Shown here: positions 35,055 to 42,740 of the stretch, piece after piece
Layout: each line of letters begins with the position of its first letter
How positions within the stretch are numbered: the first letter of the stretch is position 1
Source of the DNA: Hydrogenophaga pseudoflava
GTDB taxonomy: Bacteria > Pseudomonadota > Gammaproteobacteria > Burkholderiales > Burkholderiaceae_C
Direction: 5' to 3'
Length of the DNA stretch: 64,000 bases
Assembly (NCBI RefSeq): GCF_031020795.1
Contig: NZ_JAVHJP010000011.1
Coordinates: forward strand, 19,558 to 83,557
The notes under the pieces: generated by a model
What the model was told of the DNA's origin: nothing
Databases searched by the model: none
What the model saw: the letters and a program-made list of their open reading frames with translations, nothing else
Position numbers and translations under genes: made by a program

Positions 35055-35428
35055 TGAGCTGTTCTTCTGCGACGCGCAGTTGCCGGCACACGGTGGTCAG
35101 TGGGGCGTGCTTTGCAAGACCTGCACCGTGACCGAAGGCATCCGAGCGGGGTGGGGCAGGGCGCAGTTCTACGAGCGCGAACCATCCTGTTCGAGCGGTC
35201 CATCCGCCTCATCCCAACCAGCAGAACGGCGGTGGCGCTGCGTGGCTGGGCAGCCTCCGGCCGACCTTTCCTGATTGTCTTGACTTGTGTTTTGTCGTCG
35301 GCACACTGTGCCGCTGCACACACCTCTCATCCAGAAGGAAAGACATGCAGAACAACCGGTTCAGCCGTCTGACCTCCCTCAACGAAGAGGCCTGCGCCAC
35401 CACGCAGACGCAGCTGGAGGTTCAGGTG
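35055..35428 (+). repeat. Left copy of a diverged direct repeat flanking the TIR/patatin cassette
   Basis: This segment is collinear with 41393-41754. The first 120 bp after 35161 align without net indel to 41489-41609, and the core at 35275-35320 and 41604-41650 is almost identical (GATTGTCTTGACTTGTGTTT and TTGTCGTCGGC). A TTGACT-like -35 lies in it. It ends with the first 27 codons of the macrodomain-like gene at 35345-35428 and then loses similarity. I judge identity at roughly three-quarters by eye. It differs from a short target-site duplication in length and divergence. Confidence 0.8.
35345..35428 (+). pseudogene. Truncated 5' end of the macrodomain-like gene
   Basis: The frame from ATG 35345 (MQNNRFSRLTSLNEEACATTQ) matches the start of the intact gene at 41673 (MHHNWFSRLTGFNEEAYATTQ). 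Similarity ends at about codon 28. The frame then continues to 35548 with unrelated sequence, so the gene is a fragment. It is part of the direct repeat. Confidence 0.75.
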
Positions 35429-35525
35429 ATTCAAAGAGTAGCCAGCATACCTGGGTGTTTGACTCTCTATCAGAACAGGTCGAGGGCTGGGTTTGAGGAA
35501 GGATCCGCCACCTTTGACCAGCAGA

Positions 35526-36830
35526 TCATCCACACGTCATTACCTTGAACTCCACTCGTCGATCCAGCGCATCGCTGGCGTCGTCGCGGCCGTTTCCTAC
35601 CATCGATTGTTTGGAGCCGACGCCGTTGGCGATCATGCGTTTGTCGAGCCCAGGTGAGGCCTGGGCCAGACGCGCCTTGATGTATTCGGCCCGAATCAAA
35701 GACAACCGTTCATTTAGCGGTTCTGGACCTGTTGGGCTGGTGTGGCCGATGACCTCCAGGCACTTTCCGCTGCTGCGGGTGCGAAGAGCGATGGTGTTCA
35801 GCCAGCTTGAATAATTGCTGCTCAGCGGCGCATTGGCCATGAATGCCATTGAACCGGGGCGGAACAGGAACTTGACCGCAAGCCTCTGGTGCACAAGGCC
35901 GTAGTCGACCACCTTGGAAAAGGCGGCCTCGGCCGGCTGCTTGCGGCCGAGCTTCCAGTTGGCGAGATAGATGCCGTTATGCACACGAAACTGGTCGCCG
36001 GCCGGCATGTCCAGGGCACTGGTGTAGAGCTCGAGAGCTTCCCGGTAACGGCCGGCCTCGTAGGCTTCGATGCCTTCCGCGACAACCGAGGCCGCGAGAA
36101 TGCGGTCGAGGTAGAGCGGGTTGATCGGATCGCCGGCCTTGGTACCCTGACAGGTCTTGATGTAGCCCTCAGTTGCTGGGTCTTCCGTCCAGGCGGGGGC
36201 GTCACGAAAAAAGGCCAGCGGCGTCGGGTCAACGCCTTCCGGCAAAGCAAAGGCCAAGCCTTTGCTGACCAGCTTGCCGCTGCGCAGATCGGCCAGCGCG
36301 AAGCAGATGCGATAGGTTTCTCGGGCGCCCGCGGTTTTGCGCTCGGCATTGACCCCAGTGAAGGTACCAATCAGGACCAACGGGCTGCGCGCAACGTTTG
36401 CCGCGGAAAACGCCTGCACGTCGAACTGCTGGTATCGCTCGCGCATCAGTTCGGCCAGCCGCCGACCCATGGAGCGCGTTGTCACCGACTGGGCGCCGGT
36501 CATGCCGTCGATCAGCGGGTCGATCACCAGCGGGTATTTCGGCAGGGCTGGGGTGCCGGCTGGTGGCAGCTTGGCATTGGTGAACAAGGCCGTGGCTGCG
36601 CTCAAAACCGCCATGTCGTATGGCTGTGCAGGTGGAGGAGGTGGTGGGGACTGGACGGTCAAAGCGGGCGGGGCCGCAGGGTTGGTCACGGCGGGCGGTG
36701 AGGGCTCGGCAACGGGGGTCGGCGTTGCGGTTTGCTTCTGGAGGTTGTTGCAGCCGGCCACCAGCATCAGAGTCCCAAACGCCGCCGTGCACAGGGCTGA
36801 ACGCGAGGGGTGGGGGGATGTAATTTTCAT
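35526..36830 (-). CDS. OmpA-domain lipoprotein with tetratricopeptide-like middle region
   Basis: A 434-residue predicted lipoprotein. The signal peptide has lipobox LMLVAGC (Cys27). A Pro/Ala-rich linker follows (to about 70), then a middle domain (about 75-260) containing RSMGRRLAELMRERYQQFDVQ and a TPR-like repeat (LDRILAASVVAEGIEAYEAGRYREALELY). The C-terminal 100 residues look like an OmpA/peptidoglycan-binding domain (CLEVIGHTSPTGPEPLNERLSLIRAEYIKARL, with DDASDALDRRVEFKV at the end). It begins 2 bp after the TIR gene stop, so the two are one operon. It may anchor the TIR protein's periplasmic part to the cell wall (inference). Confidence 0.8.
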   Translation of the reverse strand: MKITSPHPSRSALCTAAFGTLMLVAGCNNLQKQTATPTPVAEPSPPAVTNPAAPPALTVQSPPPPPPAQPYDMAVLSAATALFTNAKLPPAGTPALPKYPLVIDPLIDGMTGAQSVTTRSMGRRLAELMRERYQQFDVQAFSAANVARSPLVLIGTFTGVNAERKTAGARETYRICFALADLRSGKLVSKGLAFALPEGVDPTPLAFFRDAPAWTEDPATEGYIKTCQGTKAGDPINPLYLDRILAASVVAEGIEAYEAGRYREALELYTSALDMPAGDQFRVHNGIYLANWKLGRKQPAEAAFSKVVDYGLVHQRLAVKFLFRPGSMAFMANAPLSSNYSSWLNTIALRTRSSGKCLEVIGHTSPTGPEPLNERLSLIRAEYIKARLAQASPGLDKRMIANGVGSKQSMVGNGRDDASDALDRRVEFKVMTCG

Positions 36831-36832
36831 GA

Positions 36833-37789
36833 TCAACACTCCTTGTCGAATTTCGATTGATTGGCCCCGGAGAGGGTTTCGCCGAGTTGGATGCGGGCCA
36901 GTGAATCGGCACAGAAGGCGCTGGACAAGCGGGTTGAGTTGCCTTGCTTGAGGGGGACGGAGGGTTCGGGCAAGGGCCTAGTGCGCGACAACGGAGTCGT
37001 CGAGGAGGTCAATGCAGCGTTCGCGCGGACTGAGATGTCAGGCGGGACACTGCCCGTCGGTGGTGAAAGCGAAGACGGAACGGTAGAGTGTGCCTCCGGC
37101 GGCGCGCCTTGCTCCGTTTGCCTACTGGTGGACTCCATGGTCGTTGCTGCGGTTGGGGTCGAGCTTGCTGGAACAGGTTGTTGGCGAGGAAACAAGATGA
37201 TGAAAGTCGCCACACTGGCAAGCAGCAAGCTACCTGCCAATGCCCGGAGCGGCCAGCGCACGCTGGCTCCATACGCAAGCCTTGCCTTTCCGGGCAAATC
37301 GGTCAGGTTGTAGGGTGACGCAGGGGCATGTTCTGTATTGACCGGCTGGGCTGAGGACCGGCAGTTCGATGCTGTGCCATCGGTGCTGGTCACCACCGGC
37401 TTGCCCAGCAGATGCTCAAGATCCGACAGCAGCATGCGAAGGCCCTCGAAATCGGGTGAGCCGTCCCAACCCGTCAGGTCGGCCGCCTGGATCTCGCGGA
37501 ATCCGGCCGGCGGGCGAACAGGTTCGAGCATCACCGGGACAAGTTTTCCCTGACGGCGCCCCTCCGAGGCTTCCTCGTAGACCCACTCGCTTTCGATTGA
37601 GTTGGCCGACCACAAGACCACCATGCAGCGCATGTCTTCCAGCGCATGTTCCAGAACGCCGCGCCAGGTTTCACCCGCTGGAATCCGCCGATCCCACCAG
37701 ACGTTCCAACCAGCAGAGCCTAGCGCCTCGGCAACCCGCCGCGCCATGTCACGGTCTCGCTCCGTGTAACTCAGGAATATGTCGGTCAT
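36833..37789 (-). CDS. TIR-domain protein with one transmembrane helix and periplasmic tail
   Basis: A 318-residue protein. TIR domain about residues 1-130: MTDIFLSYTERDRDMARRVAEALG, GWNVWWDRRIPAG, and SEWVYEEASEGRRQGKLVPV, where E73 is the expected catalytic Glu of NAD-hydrolysing TIRs. A transmembrane helix spans about 179-200, then a Pro/Ser/Thr-rich tail ends in C-x5-R-x-QLGE-x-L-x7-F-x3-C. The TIR domain faces the cytosol and the tail the periplasm if the positive-inside rule holds. ATG 37789 is followed at once by the TIR fold. Bacterial TIRs commonly cleave NAD+ in anti-phage defence (family knowledge); here catalysis is inferred. Confidence 0.85.
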   Translation of the reverse strand: MTDIFLSYTERDRDMARRVAEALGSAGWNVWWDRRIPAGETWRGVLEHALEDMRCMVVLWSANSIESEWVYEEASEGRRQGKLVPVMLEPVRPPAGFREIQAADLTGWDGSPDFEGLRMLLSDLEHLLGKPVVTSTDGTASNCRSSAQPVNTEHAPASPYNLTDLPGKARLAYGASVRWPLRALAGSLLLASVATFIILFPRQQPVPASSTPTAATTMESTSRQTEQGAPPEAHSTVPSSLSPPTGSVPPDISVRANAALTSSTTPLSRTRPLPEPSVPLKQGNSTRLSSAFCADSLARIQLGETLSGANQSKFDKEC

Positions 37790-38156
37790 CCCCTGTCCCC
37801 CAATGAGGCCAGAAAAACCGGAGAACCCGCCGATTCGACAGCGCAACTCAAAGAATGAGCGGCAACGATATGACCCGACGAGCCGGCCAACCTTTGCTAG
37901 TAGACAGCAGAAATCTTGTCCCGTCCAATTCGCAGCACACGAAGCCACCCACCTTCGGGGGATGACATTGAACGTGCCCGAATGGTTTGTGGACGTTCAT
38001 CTGGAACCAATGCAGGAGGGCGCATCCGGTGATGGGAAGTGGACGACTCATGACGCCCGTTGGACGATTGCGTTTGTTCCGAATCTGTCGCATGCTCAAA
38101 CTCGTGATCGTGTCCTGCGATGGAGATGCCACTGTGTTTGAACAACGCTTCTGCCT

Positions 38157-40124
38157 ATGACACCTCATGCATTCGTTGCCATGCCCTTTGGCACCAAACC
38201 GGGGGCCGATGGCAAAGACATCGACTTCAACCGTGTCTATGCCGAACTGCTGAAACCGGCGCTTGAAGCCGCCGGCTGCGAGGTGTTTCGCGCGGACGAA
38301 GAGCAGCGGGCCGGAGACATCCGAACCGACATGTTTCAGGAGTTGCTGGTGGCCGACCTGGTGCTGGCCGACCTGACTCTGGACAACCCCAATGTCTGGT
38401 ACGAGTTGGGTATACGGCATGCGCTGCGTGCGCGTGGGGTGCTGCTGGTGCAGGGGCCCCGGTTGTCCAGTCCGTTTGATATCTACACAGATCGAAAGCT
38501 GCGCTACCGGCTGAAGGACGGCGGGCCCGATCCGGAGTTCGTGGAGGCCAACAAGGCCGCGTTGACCACCATGGCTCTTGCCACGCTGGCTGTTGACGCC
38601 CAACGCAAGGTGAGTCCGGTCTACACCTTGCTGCCGCATCTGCGCGAGCCAGCTTGGCGTGATCTTCTGCTTCAGGACAAGAGCGAGTTCGGCGCAGCCT
38701 TCGAACGCTGGGATGCCCGCATGAAGGTGGCTCGTGCCAAGTGCAACGCAGGTGATCTCCTGGTGCTGGCCAGCGAGACCCCGACGCAGGCGCTGTGGCT
38801 CGAAGCCAAGCGCGCAGCGGGCAACAGCCTGCTGCAAGTACGCCAGTTCGCGTTTGCACTGGAGCAGTTCGAGGATGGGTTACGTGTCGAGCCCGACGAC
38901 CGAGCGTGCCGCAGCAAACGCATCGTCTGCTTGGGCCGCTTGGGGCAGCACGAGGAGGCTCTTGAAGCGGCGCGCCAGTTCGTGGTGGACAGACCTGGCG
39001 ATGCAGAAGCACTGTCGCTGGCCGGACGGGTGGAAAAGGACCGCTGGCAGTCTCGCTGGCGGACCTCCGCCGATCTATCGCCGGATCGCTTTCGTATGGC
39101 CGCTTGCCTAGAGACCGCCAGCCTCGAAGATTCACAAGCGCTCTACCGCAAGGCATTTGTCATTGATCCATCCCACCATTACTCAGGCATCAACGCTCTG
39201 ACTCTTTTGATGCTGCTCAGACACCTGGGCGGCGAGGTTCAGCAGGTGGCTGTCGACAACTTGATTGGTGGGGTGCTCTGGGCCGCATTGACCGCACAAG
39301 AACGTGACACTAGTGATTACTGGGCAAAAGCCAGCTATGCTGAGTTGTGCTTGTTGGTGCATTCGCGTGATGTCGTGGAGAAGGAATTCCGAAAAGTGGC
39401 AACTGCGGCGAAGCGCGACTGGTTTGCCTTGGACTCGACGCGTCAGACATTGACAATGCTGCGCGACTTGCAGTTCCGCCTTGAGGAGACAAGCGCTGCA
39501 CTGGAGATCCTTGACCACGAGATCGCTTGCAGCATGCCACCTTTTAAACCGCGCCAGGTACTTCTTTTTTCTGGTCACATGGTGGATACACCTACGCGTG
39601 CGAAACCTCGCTTTCCAGCCGCAATGGTGCCGCGCGCCACTGCCGAGATCGAGCGCGTACTCGACGAACTGCAAGCTGGCCCGGGCGACCTCGCGCTTAC
39701 ACAGGGGGCAGCCGGTGGTGACCTGATCTTTGCCGAGGCATGCGCACGGCGCGGCGTGCGCCTGCAGTTGTTACTGCCATTGCCGGAGCCCGAGTTCATT
39801 GAGTCGTCCATCATCCCGTCTTCAGACGGCGCTACCTGGCGCAGGCGCTTCATCGCACTGAAAGAAAGGCTCAACCCACCCCTTGCTGAGACCCCACGGA
39901 TCATGACCACCGAACTCGGGCCCCCACCGGCAGGGTCCAGCCCGTTCGAGCGCTGCAACCTGTGGCTGCTTTACTCAGCCTTGTCATATGGTCCTGAAAA
40001 GGTGCGCTTTGTCTGCCTGTGGGACGGTGGCGGCTCGGGCAGACCCGGGGGTACCCGACACATGGTGAATGAAGTCAAGCGCCGCACCAGCAACGTGAAC
40101 TGGATCGATACCCGAGCACTCTGA
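38157..40124 (+). CDS. Three-part protein: deoxyribosyltransferase/TIR-like, TPR/TRAFs-binding-like, SLOG-like
   Basis: A 655-residue protein. (a) Residues 1-150: FVAMPFG, FNRVYAELLKPALEAAGCEV, then DLVLADLTLDNPNVWYELGIRHALR, the pattern of nucleoside 2-deoxyribosyltransferase-like (TIR-related) domains, E83 probably catalytic. (b) Residues 170-460: helical repeats (FALEQFEDGLRVEPDDRACRSK, LGQHEEALEAARQFV) similar to the MAP3K TRAFs-binding region (DUF4071). (c) Residues 465-590: LLFSGHMVDTPTRAKPRF, then LTQGAAGGDLIFAEACARRGV, a Rossmann-like SLOG fold that may sense or process nucleotides. Similar proteins are reported near conflict systems (family knowledge). It runs divergently from the TIR gene and is followed by a patatin. 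Which enzyme activity it has is unknown. Confidence 0.75.
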   Translation: MTPHAFVAMPFGTKPGADGKDIDFNRVYAELLKPALEAAGCEVFRADEEQRAGDIRTDMFQELLVADLVLADLTLDNPNVWYELGIRHALRARGVLLVQGPRLSSPFDIYTDRKLRYRLKDGGPDPEFVEANKAALTTMALATLAVDAQRKVSPVYTLLPHLREPAWRDLLLQDKSEFGAAFERWDARMKVARAKCNAGDLLVLASETPTQALWLEAKRAAGNSLLQVRQFAFALEQFEDGLRVEPDDRACRSKRIVCLGRLGQHEEALEAARQFVVDRPGDAEALSLAGRVEKDRWQSRWRTSADLSPDRFRMAACLETASLEDSQALYRKAFVIDPSHHYSGINALTLLMLLRHLGGEVQQVAVDNLIGGVLWAALTAQERDTSDYWAKASYAELCLLVHSRDVVEKEFRKVATAAKRDWFALDSTRQTLTMLRDLQFRLEETSAALEILDHEIACSMPPFKPRQVLLFSGHMVDTPTRAKPRFPAAMVPRATAEIERVLDELQAGPGDLALTQGAAGGDLIFAEACARRGVRLQLLLPLPEPEFIESSIIPSSDGATWRRRFIALKERLNPPLAETPRIMTTELGPPPAGSSPFERCNLWLLYSALSYGPEKVRFVCLWDGGGSGRPGGTRHMVNEVKRRTSNVNWIDTRAL

Positions 40125-40172
40125 TCACACTGATTGCGCGTGACCTGAACGTGCCCTTCAACGGAGAGCCCA

Positions 40173-41333
40173 ATGAACGAAGCCCTGATCCAGCGCTTGC
40201 AAGTTCCTGGTCCCAAAAAAATTCTCGCCTGTGACGGCGGCGGCATTCTAGGCTTGATGAGTGTGGAGATCCTCGCCAAACTTGAGGATGACCTGCGAAT
40301 CCGACTCGGCAACGCCCCCGACTTTGTGTTGGCCGACTACTTCGACTTTGTCTGCGGGACCAGCACCGGCGCGATCATCGCCGCATGTATCTCTTGTGGC
40401 ATGTCGATGTCGCGAATCCGTAAGTTCTACGAGGACAGTGGCGAGCAGATGTTCGACAAGGCGTTCCTGCTTCGGCGGCTGAACTACAAGTACAACGATG
40501 AGCCGCTCGCAAAGATGCTGAGAACCGAACTGAGCCAAGCGCTCGGAGACGATGCCTCGTTGGGCAGTCCAGGCCTGCGAACGTTGCTGATGATGGTGAT
40601 GCGAAATGCCACCACCGACTCTCCATGGCCTATCAGTAACAACCCGTTCGCCGGCTATAACCAACCTGCACGCAAGGACTGCAACTTGAGACTGCCGCTA
40701 TGGCAGCTGGTGCGTGCCAGCACGGCGGCGCCTACCTTCTTTCCTCCTGAGATCGTGACACTGGCCGAAGGCACGCCCGATGCCTACACGTTCATCTTCG
40801 TCGACGGAGGTGTGACCACCTACAACAACCCCGCGTTTCTGGCGTTCCAGATGGCTACGGCAGCGCCCTATGCAGTGAACTGGTCCACTGGTGCCGACCG
40901 GTTGCTCATCGTTTCGGTGGGTACCGGTAGCGCGGCAAAGGTGCAGATGGATCTTGAAGCCAACGACATGCACATCCTCTACAACGCGAGCACCCTACCG
41001 GGCGCTCTGATCAATGCAGCCTCCGCAGGCTGGGACATGGCCTGCCGGATGCTTGGCGAATGTCGCTTCGGCGGCTGCATTGATCGGGAATTCGGCAGCA
41101 TGCTGAGCGAGCCCGACAGACCATCCAACTGGAGTGGGTCGAAACTGTTTACCTATGCACGCTATGACCCCGACGTCACACCTGATGGACTGTCTGCATT
41201 GGGGCTGTCGGACATCAGCAGCAAGGCAATGCAGGAGATGGACGCTGTCCGCCACATACCCGACATTCAGCGTGTCGGTCGAGAATTTGCACAGAAACAT
41301 ATGTCTCTGGGGCACCTGCGCGGCTTCTGCTGA
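40173..41333 (+). CDS. Patatin-like phospholipase
   Basis: A 386-residue patatin. The oxyanion-hole motif is DGGGILG (21-27), the nucleophile elbow GTSTG (62-66, S64), and the catalytic Asp is in FVDGG (D211), so the Ser-Asp dyad is intact. It should cleave membrane phospholipids, as patatin effectors such as CapV and related phage-defence toxins do when a nucleotide signal arrives (family knowledge). It starts 48 bp after the tripartite gene on the same strand, so the pair is an operon. No signal peptide or membrane helix is seen. Confidence 0.88.
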   Translation: MNEALIQRLQVPGPKKILACDGGGILGLMSVEILAKLEDDLRIRLGNAPDFVLADYFDFVCGTSTGAIIAACISCGMSMSRIRKFYEDSGEQMFDKAFLLRRLNYKYNDEPLAKMLRTELSQALGDDASLGSPGLRTLLMMVMRNATTDSPWPISNNPFAGYNQPARKDCNLRLPLWQLVRASTAAPTFFPPEIVTLAEGTPDAYTFIFVDGGVTTYNNPAFLAFQMATAAPYAVNWSTGADRLLIVSVGTGSAAKVQMDLEANDMHILYNASTLPGALINAASAGWDMACRMLGECRFGGCIDREFGSMLSEPDRPSNWSGSKLFTYARYDPDVTPDGLSALGLSDISSKAMQEMDAVRHIPDIQRVGREFAQKHMSLGHLRGFC

Positions 41334-41392
41334 GTCCGGTCATTGCTGCGCTCATGAATACGCCCCATGTGTGGTTGCACGCTTGGCGGCGA

Positions 41393-41754
41393 GACGTTCA
41401 TTTGCGACCGTAACCACCATCCCAGGGGAAGAGCGTGCCGCACAGGACCTGAACCGTGATTGAAGAGGTTCGACATGGTTGCGGCTGGGTGCACTTCTAC
41501 GAGCAAGAACAATCTAGTTCGAGCTGTTCCAACGTCTCCTCCCGGTCGGCCCACCTGCAATGGTGCTGGGTGACCCGAAGGCCTCCGGCTGACCCCTCCG
41601 GATTGTCTTGACTTGTGTTTTGTCGTCGGCAAACTGTGCCGCCGCACACACCTCACATCCACAAGAACACACATGCATCACAACTGGTTCAGCCGCCTGA
41701 CCGGCTTCAACGAAGAGGCCTACGCCACGACGCAGGCACGGCTGGAAGTTCAGG
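41393..41754 (+). repeat. Right copy of the direct repeat flanking the TIR/patatin cassette
   Basis: Collinear with the left copy (35055-35428). It begins just after the patatin gene and includes GATTGTCTTGACTTG (41601-41615) and the first codons of the intact macrodomain-like gene. Together the copies mark the edges of a cassette of roughly 6 kb. Confidence 0.8.
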
Positions 41755-42686
41755 GCAACACCCTGCGATCCAAAGACAATGGGAGCAGCTTTGGCATCGG
41801 CCACTTTGAAATGGTGTCGCTGGCCGAGTTGCGACAACGGGTGGATCAGGAGCAGGTGACAAAGACAGCGACAAAGGTGAGCATCGTCACCGGCGATGTG
41901 AGGCAGATGCACCAGATGCCGCAGTACGCGGGGGCCCTGTTCCAGGTGGCCAGCCAGTTCAATGCGCTGGAGATGGTGGGGCCCAGTGTGACGCCGGAAG
42001 ACGGCGTGACCCGCTACGAGCACGACCGCACGCAGGGGCCAGCCTGCGCCATCGCCGCAGGCGCGGCCACGATCTACCGCAACTACTTCGTGCCGGTGGG
42101 CGAGCAGATCGGGCAGAGCGCCGAGCACCAGCTCGACGGGCTGGCGGACCTCGGAGCAGCGCTCAGTGCCAAGCTGGGTTGCCCGGTCTCCGATCTCTGG
42201 CACATGCAGAACGGTTACGCGCTCGCAACCAAGACCGGGCTGGAGAAGATCTCCGCGCTGTTGAAGAATATGGACGAGGCAACCCGCAGCGAACTGGCCG
42301 GGCTCGTGAGGATCGGATTGCACCAGGGTGTGGAGGTGACCGATGGAACGTCCTCACCTGGACCATTGGTCAGCCAGGCTTTCTGCTCGGCGCTTCCCGC
42401 GGCCTACGGCCGGGTCGCGCAGCCGCACTGGCAAGGCTTTGCCCAGCTGGTGCTGGATGCAGCATACGAAGCCACCTTGTGGGCAGCCGTGCTCAATAGC
42501 CGCCAAGGCGGTTCAAACACCGTGCTGCTCACCATGCTCGGAGGCGGTGCCTTCGGCAACGCGACGGAGTGGATTCACACCGCCATCCAACGCGCTCTCA
42601 AGAAGGCGCAGGGCCACGGCCTGGATGTGCGGCTGGTGAGCTACGGGCCGCCGTCGGCGCAGATGAGGGCGCTGGTGAACGCCTAA
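41673..42686 (+). CDS. Macrodomain-like / PARG-like protein
   Basis: A 337-residue protein whose core resembles macrodomains. Seen are VSIVTGDVRQMHQMPQYAGA, LFQVASQFNALEMVGPSVTP, RTQGPACAIAAGAATIYRNY, then near the end SNTVLLTMLGGGAFGNATEW (about 280-299), with the Gly-rich loop LGGGAFGN at 288-295. Such folds bind or hydrolyse ADP-ribose derivatives (family knowledge). The first 27 codons are copied at the left repeat. Upstream, TTGACT (41608-41613) with a 17-bp spacer to AAACTG could be a promoter and is shared with the left copy. It is separated from the patatin by about 340 bp. A nucleic-acid or NAD role is possible. Confidence 0.65.
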   Translation: MHHNWFSRLTGFNEEAYATTQARLEVQGNTLRSKDNGSSFGIGHFEMVSLAELRQRVDQEQVTKTATKVSIVTGDVRQMHQMPQYAGALFQVASQFNALEMVGPSVTPEDGVTRYEHDRTQGPACAIAAGAATIYRNYFVPVGEQIGQSAEHQLDGLADLGAALSAKLGCPVSDLWHMQNGYALATKTGLEKISALLKNMDEATRSELAGLVRIGLHQGVEVTDGTSSPGPLVSQAFCSALPAAYGRVAQPHWQGFAQLVLDAAYEATLWAAVLNSRQGGSNTVLLTMLGGGAFGNATEWIHTAIQRALKKAQGHGLDVRLVSYGPPSAQMRALVNA

Positions 42687-42740
42687 GCGGGCCGCCTTCA
42701 GTTCATACCTGTCCGGTATCAGGAGGATGGAACAATGCGT

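Noticed and set aside
37790..38156. Small plus-strand ORF (37779-38141) in the divergent gap between TIR and tripartite genes
   Set aside because: Overlaps the TIR start region, has no ribosome-binding site and no protein-like pattern; the 367-bp gap more probably holds divergent promoters, though I found no clear hexamers.
35055..41754. Insertion-sequence ends or target-site duplication
   Set aside because: The repeats are hundreds of bases long and diverged, carry part of a gene, and no transposase is present between or beside them.
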